Shown: piece after piece, positions 28,472 to 36,390 of the stretch
Position numbering within the stretch: the stretch's first letter is position 1
Layout of the letters: every line of letters starts with the position of its first letter
Assembly: GCF_026810505.1 (NCBI RefSeq)
Contig: NZ_CP101750.1
Location: forward strand, 4,245,254 to 4,309,253
From: Streptomyces sp. Je 1-369
GTDB taxonomy: Bacteria; Actinomycetota; Actinomycetes; Streptomycetales; Streptomycetaceae
Length of the DNA: 64,000 nt
Direction: 5' to 3'
Position numbers and translations under genes: made by a program
The notes under the pieces: model-generated
Database searches by the model: none
The model's input: the letters and a program-made list of their open reading frames with translations, nothing else
Told to the model about the DNA's origin: nothing

Positions 28472-30190
28472 ATGGGGGGTAGCGGGCGGTGGGGTGGTGG
28501 GGGGCGGCTCGGGGCGGTGTTGTGTGCCGTGCCCGGGGTGCGGGCGGTCCGTGCGTACCGGCGGGAGTGGCTGTCCAAGGACATCGTCGCGGGGGTCGTG
28601 CTGACGACGCTGCTCGTGCCGCAGGGCATGGCGTACGCCGAACTCGCCGGGCTGCCCGCCATCACCGGGCTCTACACGTCGATCCTGTGTCTGCTCGGCT
28701 ATGCCGTGTGCGGGCCCTCGCGCATCCTCGTCCTCGGGCCCGACTCCTCGCTCGGGCCGATGATCGCGGCGACGGTGCTGCCGCTCGTCGCCGCCGACGG
28801 CGATCCCGACCGTGCCGTCGCCCTGGCCTCGATGTTGTCGCTCATGGTCGCGGGCATCATGATCCTGGCGTCCACCGCCCGTCTCGGTTACGTCGCCGAG
28901 CTGATCTCCAAGCCCACGATGATCGGCTATATGAACGGCCTCGCCGTGACCATCCTCGTCGGCCAGTTACCCAAGTTGCTCGGGTTCAAGGTGGATGCCG
29001 AGGGGTTGGTCGACGAGTGTGTGGCCGTGGTGGAGGGGGTTGCGGATGGGGAAGGTGTTGGGGCCGCCGTTGCCGTGGGGTGTGGGGGGATCGTATTGAT
29101 TCTCGCGCTTCAGCGGTGGCTGCCCCGGGTGCCTGCCGTTCTCGTCATGGTGGTGCTGGCGATCGGTGCCGTCATCACGTTCGACCTCCAGGAACGTGGG
29201 GTCGCGCTCGTCGGGGTGTTGCCCGAGGGGTTTCCGCCGTTGACCGTTCCTGACGTCGGGCTCGATGATTTCGGGCCCCTCTTGGCCGGGGCTCTGGGTA
29301 TCGCCGTTGTCTCTCTTGCCGACACCATCTCCAATGCCTCCGCCTTCGCCTCCCGTACCGGGCAGGAAGTGCGCGGGAATCAGGAGATGGCGGGCGTGGG
29401 CGCGGCCAATCTCGCCGCCGGGCTCTTTCAGGGGTTTCCCGTCAGTACGAGCGGGTCGCGCACGGCTGTGGCCGAGCGCGCCGGGGCGCGTACGCAGTTG
29501 ACCGGCGTGGTCGGCGCGGGGCTCATCGTGCTCATGCTCGTGCTCGCGCCCGGGCTTTTCCGGCATCTGCCGCAGCCCGCGCTCGCCGCCGTCGTCATCA
29601 CCGCTTCGCTCTCCCTGGCCGACGTCCCCGGCACCGTGCGGCTGTGGCGGCAGCGCAGGATCGAGTTCCTGCTGTGTCTCGCCGCTTTTCTCGGGGTCGC
29701 CCTGGTGGGGGTGCTCGAGGGGATCGCCGTGGCTGTGGGGCTGTCCGTGCTGAATGTCTTCCGGCGGACCTGGTGGCCTTACGAGACCGTCCTCGGGTGG
29801 GTGGAGGGGCTGCCCGGGTATCACGACATCCGCTCTTATCCCGCCGCCGAGCAGCTTCCTGGGCTCGTCATCTACCGCTTCGACGCCCCGCTGATCTTCG
29901 CCAACGCCAAGACCTTCCGCGACGAGGTGACGCGGCTCTCGCGGTCGGAGCCGGCGCCCGAGTGGATCGTGATCGCCGCTGAGCCCATGACCGATGTGGA
30001 CACCACCGCCGCCGATGTCCTCGAGGCGCTCGACGAGTCCCTCAACTCCCGCGGAGTACATCTCGTCTTCGCGGAGCTGAAGGACCCGGTACGGCGCAAG
30101 ATCGTGCGGTACGAGCTGACGCGGACCATCGACGAGCGACACATCTTCCCCACGGTCGAGGCCGCTGTCGCCGCGTTCCGGAGCCGGTGA
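28472..30190 (+). CDS. SulP-family anion permease with STAS domain
   Basis: The 572-residue start at ATG 28472 follows GGGAGGGG. The SulP core has VPQGMAYAELAGLPAITGLYTS, the GPSRILVLGPDSSLGPM half-helix and STSGSRTAVAERAGARTQ, with 10-12 membrane segments. A C-terminal STAS domain (VIYRFDAPLIFANAKTF ... DTTAADVLEALDE) follows. Such proteins carry sulfate, bicarbonate or related anions. A TTA codon (28967-28969, Leu in VGQLPKLLG) makes translation dependent on the rare bldA tRNA, linking expression to development. The 17-bp inverted repeat lies in its promoter. Confidence 0.92.
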   Translation: MGGSGRWGGGGRLGAVLCAVPGVRAVRAYRREWLSKDIVAGVVLTTLLVPQGMAYAELAGLPAITGLYTSILCLLGYAVCGPSRILVLGPDSSLGPMIAATVLPLVAADGDPDRAVALASMLSLMVAGIMILASTARLGYVAELISKPTMIGYMNGLAVTILVGQLPKLLGFKVDAEGLVDECVAVVEGVADGEGVGAAVAVGCGGIVLILALQRWLPRVPAVLVMVVLAIGAVITFDLQERGVALVGVLPEGFPPLTVPDVGLDDFGPLLAGALGIAVVSLADTISNASAFASRTGQEVRGNQEMAGVGAANLAAGLFQGFPVSTSGSRTAVAERAGARTQLTGVVGAGLIVLMLVLAPGLFRHLPQPALAAVVITASLSLADVPGTVRLWRQRRIEFLLCLAAFLGVALVGVLEGIAVAVGLSVLNVFRRTWWPYETVLGWVEGLPGYHDIRSYPAAEQLPGLVIYRFDAPLIFANAKTFRDEVTRLSRSEPAPEWIVIAAEPMTDVDTTAADVLEALDESLNSRGVHLVFAELKDPVRRKIVRYELTRTIDERHIFPTVEAAVAAFRSR

Positions 30191-30193
30191 CGG

Positions 30194-30571
30194 CTACATC
30201 GGCAGCGCGTGGTGCTTCGCCCTCGCGTACTCCGCCTCCGTCAGCGCGCCCGAACGGTGCAGTGCCGCCAGCCGCTCCAGCTCCCCCGCGCCGGCGACCG
30301 CCGACGAACCCATGGGGTCGTTGTTGAAGGCGGACATGCGGGTGGCCACGTTGCGGTTGCCCATCCCGGAGCCCTGGGAGATGACGTAGCACAGTACGCC
30401 GACCAGGGGCAGGACGAACACGAGCAGCAGCCACAGGGCCTTGCGCATGCCGCTGAGGCCGTCGTTGCGGAAGATGTCCACCACGATGTGGATCACGATG
30501 GAGAACCAGATCACCCACAAGAAGAAGATGAGCATGGTGAGGAAGACGTCGAACATCGGGTAGTCGTCCAC
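30194..30571 (-). CDS. PLDc_N / SHOCT-domain small membrane protein
   Basis: The 125-residue protein has two transmembrane helices (FDVFLTMLIFFLWVIWFSIV and KALWLLLVFVLPLVGVLCYVI), the pattern of the cardiolipin-synthase N-terminal domain (PLDc_N). A C-terminal SHOCT motif follows (LERLAALHRSGALTEAEYARAK). The start is GTG 30571; ATG 30556 is possible. The gene is convergent with SulP and shares a divergent promoter region with YihY. It is probably an envelope-stress protein. SHOCT motifs mediate oligomerisation. Confidence 0.88.
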   Translation of the reverse strand: MDDYPMFDVFLTMLIFFLWVIWFSIVIHIVVDIFRNDGLSGMRKALWLLLVFVLPLVGVLCYVISQGSGMGNRNVATRMSAFNNDPMGSSAVAGAGELERLAALHRSGALTEAEYARAKHHALPM

Positions 30572-30635
30572 GGCAGCCAGCCCTTCCGTTCGGTCCGGTG
30601 GCCACCAGCTTCGGGGGGCGCCGCCCCGGGGCGTA

Positions 30636-30652
30636 TCACCCTTGCGGGGCGA
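30636..30652. promoter_or_regulatory. 17-bp inverted repeat, divergent SHOCT/YihY promoters
   Basis: TCACC-N7-GGCGA (one mismatch to the consensus), 64 nt before the SHOCT gene and 76 nt before the YihY gene, so it could serve both. Confidence 0.55.
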
Positions 30653-30728
30653 ACCCGCGTACGGCGAACCCGCGCGACAGTGGTCCCGGAGCACCGGACC
30701 GCCGTCACTGCTGCGAGGGGGCACCGTC

Positions 30729-31760
30729 ATGCTGACCGCCACGCGCGCCCGGCCGCTGGCGGTTCGTGTCGTCCGGCAGCTCGCGGGCGTGAACATCCTG
30801 GATCTCGCGACGCGGCTCGCGGCCCAGGCGTTCCTCGCCGCGCTGCCGATGCTCATCGCGGTCGCCTCGTTCTGCCCGCCCGGCTGGCGGCGCGAGCTCC
30901 GCAGGTCGCTGCGGTCCCTGTTCGGTTCGGGCGGGACCGAGGCGTCCATGCTCGACCAGGTGTACGCGGGCGAGCCGCAGGCAGTGAACAGCTGGGGCGC
31001 GGCGAGCGTACTGGTCGCGCTGCTGTCCGCCACGGCCTTCTCCAGGGCCCTGCAACGGCTCTGCGAACGCTGCTGGCATCTGTCGCCGTCCGGCGTGCGG
31101 ATCCTGCTGTGGCGCTGGGCCCTGTGGCTCTTCGTCTGGCTGACCGCGCTGTTCTTCCAGGGGCTGCTGCACGACGGGTTCGGCGCGGGTCCCGTGCTGG
31201 GGATTCCGTTGCAGGCCGTCGGCGCGGTCCTGATGTGGTGGTGGACGCAGCACCTGCTGCTCGCGGGGCGCGTGCCGTGGCGGCCCCTGCTGCCGGGGGC
31301 GCTGCTCGTCGGCTCGGGCGTGGTCGTGTACTCCCAGGTCGCCGCCGTGTGGCTGCCGGGGGCGTTGCAGCGCAGTGTGGAGCGGTACGGGCCGCTCGGC
31401 TCGGTCTTCACGCTGCTGTCCTGGCTGATCGTCTTCTTCACGGTCGTCGCGGTCGGCATCGCCCTCGGTCAGGTGTTCGCGCAGGAGGAGCGGGTGCGGC
31501 GGGTGCTGCGCATTCCGGCGGCGGAGGCGGGGGCGGGGGCGGGCGCGTCGGAGGTGGCGGAGGCGGGCGCGGCGGAGGGGGCGGCGGAGGCGGGCGCGGC
31601 GGAGGCGGAGGCGGAGGCGGGCGCGTCGGAGGCGGAGGCGGCGGCAGCGGGTGCGTCGGCGGAGGCGGCGGAAGCGGAGGCGGCGGAAGCGGAAGCGGAG
31701 GCGTCGGAGGGGGTGGAGGTGGTGGCGGACGGTGATGGGGGCTCTGCGACGACGACGTGA
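30729..31760 (+). CDS. YihY/BrkB-type membrane protein with Ala/Glu-rich tail
   Basis: The 343-residue protein starts at ATG 30729 after GAGGGGG. It has about six transmembrane helices and YihY features: LAAQAFLAALPMLIAVASF, SWGAASVLVALLSATAFSRALQR and RYGPLGSVFTLLSWLIVFF. From about residue 262 to the end it turns into a run of A, E, G and S coded by ggaggcggaggcgg hexamers (31518-31720), an unusual tail for the family and prone to slippage. The function of YihY proteins is unsettled; an envelope role is likely. Confidence 0.85.
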   Translation: MLTATRARPLAVRVVRQLAGVNILDLATRLAAQAFLAALPMLIAVASFCPPGWRRELRRSLRSLFGSGGTEASMLDQVYAGEPQAVNSWGAASVLVALLSATAFSRALQRLCERCWHLSPSGVRILLWRWALWLFVWLTALFFQGLLHDGFGAGPVLGIPLQAVGAVLMWWWTQHLLLAGRVPWRPLLPGALLVGSGVVVYSQVAAVWLPGALQRSVERYGPLGSVFTLLSWLIVFFTVVAVGIALGQVFAQEERVRRVLRIPAAEAGAGAGASEVAEAGAAEGAAEAGAAEAEAEAGASEAEAAAAGASAEAAEAEAAEAEAEASEGVEVVADGDGGSATTT

Positions 31761-31773
31761 TCTCGCTTGCGCG

Positions 31774-33177
31774 TCACGTCGACGACGACGCGACCCGGCC
31801 GCCTCGTACCGCTTCGGACAGCGCCCGGTGGTCGCGTTCGTTCTGGTCGGCGTAGTGCTCGGCGAACTCCGCGAGTGCGCGGTCGAAACGGTCGGAGCCG
31901 CCCAGGTACGCCGCGATGGCGATGCGGTCCCCGGAGCGGGCATGTGCGCGGGCCAGGGTCCCCCCGGCGAGCCGCCCGAACAGCCGCATGACCTTCGGAG
32001 TCATGCCCTCGGCCTTGGGGATGGCCTTCCAGTCGTGCAACTGGCGGATGTAGAAGTCCCGTTCACGGCCGTCGAGGCCCGCCACCCGCTCCCAGCCCAG
32101 GAACATGTCGCTGGTCGCCTGCATCAAGCGCTGCCCGGATACGACGCGCTCCCCCTCGTTCGCGTAGGCGCTGACCTCGCAGTACGGGGCCAGTGACGAC
32201 TCCTCGGCCTCCTTGGCCTGGAGGAACAGGGGGTCGCCCGTGTCCCGTCCGAGGAGCAGCAGCACCCAGCACCGGGTCCCCACGCTGCCGACGCCGACCA
32301 CCTTGCGCGCCATGTCGACCACCCGGTACTGCGCGAGGAGCGCGCGCCGGTCGGACGACAGCGTCAGGACATAGTGCCCGATGAGCTCCCTCAACTGCTT
32401 CTCCAGCTCGGAGCGTTCGACCTCCGGGAGCAGGTCGGAGAGCGGGGTGACGAGCGGGGCGTCGGGAGCGATCCGCAGGTCGTCCCCGACCCGGTGGACG
32501 AGTTTCTCCAGGGACTGGAGGTGGTCGCGGCCCCTGGCCTTGGTGAGGGTGCGCGCCAGACGGCGCTGGGCGCGCGGGCGCAGCTCCCCGGCGAGGGTGC
32601 CGTACAGGTCGTCGGCGTCGATCCGGGTGTACCACACGTCGAGGTTGGTCATGTGGGCGAAGCCGCGCATCGCCTCCCGGTAGGAGCGCACCGTCTCCCG
32701 GATCACGCGGGACCGCTCCGGCGTGCCGAATCCGTTGGCGCGGCCCGCGATGGCGAGGCTGGCCGACAGCCGCTTGACGTCCCACTCCCACGGTCCGGGC
32801 AGCGTCTCGTCGAAGTCGTTGACGTCGAACATGAGGTGGCGTTCCGGCGATGCGAGGAGCCGGAAGTTGAGCATGTGCGCGTCCCCGCACAGCTGCGTCG
32901 TGATGCCGCTCGACACCGTCGTAGCCAGGTCCATCGCCATCAGTCCGGCGGCGCCGCGGTAGAAGCGGAACGGCGATTCGAGCATCCGCCCGTACCTGAT
33001 CGGCACCAGCTCGGGCAGGCGGCGGGACGACTGGCGCTCCAGCACGTCGACCGGGTCGGCGCGGTCCGGTGCCGGGGCGAACTCGGCGTGGCCCGAGCGC
33101 GGCGCCTTCGTGCGGGCCGCCCGGCCGCGCGCCGCGCGCTCCTCCGGAGTGAGATGTACGTGCTCGCCCTCGGTCAT
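31774..33177 (-). CDS. DUF2252 protein
   Basis: The 467-residue protein matches DUF2252 throughout: VPIRYGRMLESPFRFYRGAA, QLCGDAHMLNFRLLASPER, MFDVNDFDETLPGPWEWD and RDFYIRQLHDWKA. GDAHxxN and NDFDE resemble the catalytic and metal-binding loops of aminoglycoside-kinase-like folds, so a phosphotransferase activity is possible but unproven. The gene is convergent with YihY. The promoter region (33178-33364) is shared with the divergent lipid kinase and holds one 17-bp inverted repeat. Confidence 0.9.
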   Translation of the reverse strand: MTEGEHVHLTPEERAARGRAARTKAPRSGHAEFAPAPDRADPVDVLERQSSRRLPELVPIRYGRMLESPFRFYRGAAGLMAMDLATTVSSGITTQLCGDAHMLNFRLLASPERHLMFDVNDFDETLPGPWEWDVKRLSASLAIAGRANGFGTPERSRVIRETVRSYREAMRGFAHMTNLDVWYTRIDADDLYGTLAGELRPRAQRRLARTLTKARGRDHLQSLEKLVHRVGDDLRIAPDAPLVTPLSDLLPEVERSELEKQLRELIGHYVLTLSSDRRALLAQYRVVDMARKVVGVGSVGTRCWVLLLLGRDTGDPLFLQAKEAEESSLAPYCEVSAYANEGERVVSGQRLMQATSDMFLGWERVAGLDGRERDFYIRQLHDWKAIPKAEGMTPKVMRLFGRLAGGTLARAHARSGDRIAIAAYLGGSDRFDRALAEFAEHYADQNERDHRALSEAVRGGRVASSST

Positions 33178-33209
33178 GGCCTGCCCCTTTCCGACCTTTT
33201 CCGATCTGA

Positions 33210-33290
33210 CTCTTACGACGCCTCTCTGACCCTTACGACGCCTCGTCCACGACCCTTACGACACGACGCCTCGTCCACGCGGCTGATCCT
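33210..33290. repeat. Direct repeats (cccttacgacgcctcgtccacg)
   Basis: Three imperfect copies of a 20-22-nt unit around cttacgacgcctcgtc lie upstream of the DUF2252 gene. They could affect its promoter. No protein-coding role is seen. Confidence 0.55.
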
Positions 33291-33313
33291 GCCGGTGCGA
33301 CGACAGTGGCGAA

Positions 33314-33330
33314 CCACCTTCCGGGGGTGA
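33314..33330. promoter_or_regulatory. 17-bp inverted repeat, lipid kinase promoter
   Basis: CCACC-N7-GGTGA, 34 nt before the diacylglycerol kinase start and 136 nt from the divergent DUF2252 start. It is the site closest to a start codon. Confidence 0.55.
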
Positions 33331-33364
33331 GGTCGGGACCGTCCGCGCCCTGCACCGTGTCGCC

Positions 33365-34684
33365 ATGAATCCGACGACGACGCAGCGCCGTTGGCTGGCG
33401 CGGGCGTCTTTGGCATCGATACTCGCCGCCGTGCTGACCCTCGGCGTGTTCGCCGGCGCGCGGACCGTCGGGCTGCTGGCCGTCGGCCTCGTCGGCCTGG
33501 TGCTCGTGGCCGCCGGGCTGTGGTGGAGCCTGACCAGGCAGGGCACGCTGCGGGTGCTGGCCGTCGTACTGACCCTCGGGGCGCCCGTGTGGGTCCTCGT
33601 CGCGTACACCCGTGCCCACCTGACCTGGGTCGCCGTCCTCGCGGTCGCCCTGTGGCTGGTGGCGGTCGCCACGGGGCGCGCGGCGCTCGTGCGGGGCGAG
33701 GACGAGGGGGCGGCCCCGATGCCCGAACATCCGGCTCCGCGCGTGCGTCACCCCGTACTGATCATGAATCCGCGGTCCGGGGGCGGGAAGGTCCGCCGCT
33801 TCGAGCTGCGGGAGCGCGCCCGGGACCTGGGCGCCGAGGTGCAGCTCCTGGAGTGGCGCGAAGGGAGCGGAGGCAGCGACGTGGCCGAGATGGCCCGCAA
33901 GGCGGCCGCCGAGGGCGCCGACCTGCTCGGGGTCGCGGGCGGCGACGGGACACAGGCGCAGGTCGCCGAGGTGGCCGCCGCGCTGGACCTGCCCTTCCTG
34001 GTGATCCCGGCAGGCACCCGCAACCACTTCGCCCTCGACCTGGGGCTCGACAGGGACGACCCGTCGAAGGCGCTCGACGCACTGCGGGACGGCGTGGAGC
34101 TCCGCGTCGACCTCGGCAGCGCGAACGGCCTCCCCTTCGTCAACAACGTCTCTTTCGGCGCCTACGCCGAGGTCGTGGCGAGTCCCGCGTACCGGGACGA
34201 CAAGACGCGCACGGCGCTGCGGCTGCTGCCCGACATGCTGGCCGGCCACCAGGGGCCGCGGCTCTCCGCGCGCGCCGGGCACGTGGAGTTCGCCGAGCCG
34301 CAGGCGCTGCTCGTCAGCAACAACCCCTACGGGACGGGGGACATCGCGGGACTCGGCCGCCGGGCCCGGATGGACGGCGGGGAGCTGGGCTGCGTCGGGG
34401 TCAGGGTCACCAGCGCCGCCCAGGCCGCCGGGCTGCTGCGCGGACGGCGTGCGGCGGGTCTCGTACGCACGAACGCGGCGCACGTGGTCGTCGACGCCGA
34501 CCAGGACCGCATCCAGGTCGGCGTCGACGGCGAGTCCCTGTCCCTGCGGGTGCCCGTGCGCTGCGAGGTCCGGCAGCGGGCCCTGCGGGTGCTGGTGCCG
34601 CGCCACCGTCCTGGCGTGCGCGGGGCCCGGCCGATGCTGGACTGGCGGCGCATCGGGAGGCTGGCGGTGGGGCGGCGGGGCTGA
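33365..34684 (+). CDS. Diacylglycerol/sphingosine kinase-family protein
   Basis: The 439-residue protein has three N-terminal membrane segments (residues 12-105), then a DAGK catalytic domain. NPRSGGGKV is the first nucleotide-binding loop, GVAGGDGTQAQVA the GGDGT motif and VIPAGTRNHFALDLGLD the third. VNNVSFGAYAEV and ARMDGGELGCVGV belong to the second lobe. It should phosphorylate a lipid such as diacylglycerol at the membrane. The membrane-anchored N-terminus is extra compared with the soluble E. coli YegS type. Confidence 0.9.
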   Translation: MNPTTTQRRWLARASLASILAAVLTLGVFAGARTVGLLAVGLVGLVLVAAGLWWSLTRQGTLRVLAVVLTLGAPVWVLVAYTRAHLTWVAVLAVALWLVAVATGRAALVRGEDEGAAPMPEHPAPRVRHPVLIMNPRSGGGKVRRFELRERARDLGAEVQLLEWREGSGGSDVAEMARKAAAEGADLLGVAGGDGTQAQVAEVAAALDLPFLVIPAGTRNHFALDLGLDRDDPSKALDALRDGVELRVDLGSANGLPFVNNVSFGAYAEVVASPAYRDDKTRTALRLLPDMLAGHQGPRLSARAGHVEFAEPQALLVSNNPYGTGDIAGLGRRARMDGGELGCVGVRVTSAAQAAGLLRGRRAAGLVRTNAAHVVVDADQDRIQVGVDGESLSLRVPVRCEVRQRALRVLVPRHRPGVRGARPMLDWRRIGRLAVGRRG

Positions 34685-34695
34685 CGTCGACGGCG

Positions 34696-35169
34696 TCACG
34701 GGGCGGTGTCGTCCACGTCGCCCGTACCCAGGAGCTTGTGGGACACCGGGCGCGCGTACCGGACGAGCGACCAGATCACCAGGACGTCCAGCGCGATCAT
34801 GACGACGCACCACGCCGGGTAGTACGGGACGAAGAAGTAGCACTCCAGCGCGCTCAGCGCCGCGACCGTCACCCCGACGGCACGCGCCCACAGGCGCCCG
34901 CTGAGCAGGGTGAGCGCGGCGCCGAGGACGATCATGCCGACGATCAGGTGGAGCCAGCCCCAGGCCGTGACGTCGAGGGCGTAGGGGTAGTCGTCCGGCC
35001 GTACGAAGAACCTGTCGTCGATGATCGCCGCGAACCCGGCGAGCGCGTGGTAGCTGCCGACGATCGTCAGGACGCACACGGAGAACACCACGGTGGCGAC
35101 CGCGATCGGTCCTGCGGCGGGCTGCCGCGGACCGGCCGCGGGCTGCCGCGGCCCGGCGTGTTCGGCCAT
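34696..35169 (-). CDS. DUF7144-like four-helix membrane protein, copy 1
   Basis: The 157-residue protein has four transmembrane helices. The conserved blocks are VGSYHALAGFAAIIDDRFFV, WGWLHLIVGMIVL, LWARAVGVTVAALSALECYFFVPYYP and VIWSLVRY. It is a clear paralogue of the genes at 48459 and 48989. The N-terminus repeats PRQPAAG twice. The function is unknown. It is preceded by its own 17-bp inverted repeat. Confidence 0.88.
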   Translation of the reverse strand: MAEHAGPRQPAAGPRQPAAGPIAVATVVFSVCVLTIVGSYHALAGFAAIIDDRFFVRPDDYPYALDVTAWGWLHLIVGMIVLGAALTLLSGRLWARAVGVTVAALSALECYFFVPYYPAWCVVMIALDVLVIWSLVRYARPVSHKLLGTGDVDDTAP

Positions 35170-35239
35170 GACTGCTCCCTCCCCTTGCAGCGGGACTTCC
35201 GGTGGGACCGGAGCGTGGTCCGGACCGCCCTCGGGCGGT

Positions 35240-35256
35240 TCACCCCTGGCAGGCGA
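35240..35256. promoter_or_regulatory. 17-bp inverted repeat, DUF7144 copy 1
   Basis: TCACC-N7-GGCGA, 70 nt upstream of the leftward 34696-35169 gene. Paired with the site at 35292 for the divergent gene. Confidence 0.5.
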
Positions 35257-35291
35257 GATGCGGGGCCGGGCGGGGCCGGTCCCGGGCACAG

Positions 35292-35308
35292 TCACCTGGC
35301 CGGGGTGA
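35292..35308. promoter_or_regulatory. 17-bp inverted repeat, 35370 gene
   Basis: A TCACC-N7-GGTGA site, 61 nt before the 35370 start. Both half-sites are perfect. Confidence 0.6.
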
Positions 35309-35369
35309 GGTCCCGTGGGACAGGGCCGGAAGAATGGCCGCACGGGCAGGTATCGCAGGAGGTGATGCC

Positions 35370-35651
35370 ATGGGCACCGATCGGCCGGGCGCGGGCGCGG
35401 GGCGGTCCGAACCGCTTCCCGAAGGCGGCAGGTTCGAGATCCGGGTGCGCGGCACACTCGGTGAGGGGCTACGGTCCGCCTTCGCCGAACTCACGGTCAC
35501 GCTGCGTCCCGCGGAGACCGTCATGTACGGGGGCGGCATCGACCAGAGCGCGCTGTACGGGATTCTCGACCGTATCCAGGCGCTGGGGCTCGAACTTCTG
35601 GAGGTGCGCGGCCTGCCCCCGCCGACGAGGGCCGAAAAGCCGTCCGGTTAG
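35370..35651 (+). CDS. Conserved small actinobacterial protein
   Basis: The 93-residue protein has a strong AGGAGGTGA Shine-Dalgarno. Its body reads GGRFEIRVRGTLGEGLRSAF, a beta-rich middle, and DQSALYGILDRIQALGLELLEVRGL. Similar small proteins are common in streptomycetes and look like a beta-alpha-beta fold with no membrane segment. The function is unknown. It shares a divergent promoter region with DUF7144 copy 1. Confidence 0.82.
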   Translation: MGTDRPGAGAGRSEPLPEGGRFEIRVRGTLGEGLRSAFAELTVTLRPAETVMYGGGIDQSALYGILDRIQALGLELLEVRGLPPPTRAEKPSG

Positions 35652-35728
35652 GCCGTACGGGCCCTTCCCGGAACCGCGGGGAGCGGTCACGTTGGGTATG
35701 TGCTGCCGACCGGCAGGAAGGTGAGGAC

Positions 35729-36386
35729 ATGCCCGCGGTGCGCGCGTATCTCATTCCCGCGGCGCACGAGGGCCGGGCGCCGACGGCTGTGCCACCGGTT
35801 GCGCCGACGGCACGTCCGCCGGCGCCGGGCCCCCGGGCCTCGTCGCGCAGGGCGGAGCCGCGCAGGGCCGAGTCGCACAGGGCCGAGTTGCGCAGGGCCG
35901 GGCTGCGCCGGGCCAGGCTGCGCAGGGTCCTGCGCGCGTCAGGTCAGCCCCCGGACCGCTCGGATGCCTTGGAGGCCGCCTGTCTCGCCTGGCTTGCCGG
36001 AGTGCTCGTGGAGATCGCGGGGAGGGCGGGGGACGTCCGCACGGCGAAGCTGCTGGCGGACGAGGCGTCGGCGACCCTGGCGGCTCTTTCCGCCACCCCG
36101 GCGGAGCCGACGGCCGCCACCCCGGCGGAGCCGACGGCCGCCACCCCGGCGGAGCCGACGGCCCTCACCACGCCCCTCCCCACCCCCCCTCACCACCCCC
36201 CTCACCCGCCGCGAACTCGTCGTCCTGCGCGAGTTGCGGGAGAACGCGACGCTGCGCGGGATCGCCGACAGCCTGCACGTCTCCCACAACACGGTCCGGA
36301 GCCAGACCCGCTCCGTGTACCGCAAACTCGGCGTGAGCTCCCGCTCGCAGGCGCTGTGCCGCGCCCGCGAGCTGGAACTCCTCTGA
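35729..36386 (+). pseudogene. Frameshifted LuxR-type regulator
   Basis: The ATG (35729, with AGGTGAGGAC before it) opens a protein with MPAVRAYLIP, an Arg-rich stretch, then a helical part DALEAACLAWLAGVLVEIAGRAGD and three ATPAEPT repeats (21-bp units, 36093-36165). Past C7 (36183-36189) and C6 (36196-36201) tracts the frame runs on without family features. The next frame there starts LTTPLTRRELVVLRELRENATLRGIADSLHVSHNTV, a complete LuxR HTH ending at 36386. One base removed from the C tracts would join them into about 218 residues. Either a mutation, a sequencing error or slippage. Confidence 0.75.
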
Positions 36387-36390
36387 CACG

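Noticed and set aside
31518..31720. Minisatellite as a mobile element
   Set aside because: The ggaggcgg units are coding (Ala/Glu tail of YihY) without target duplications or transposase.
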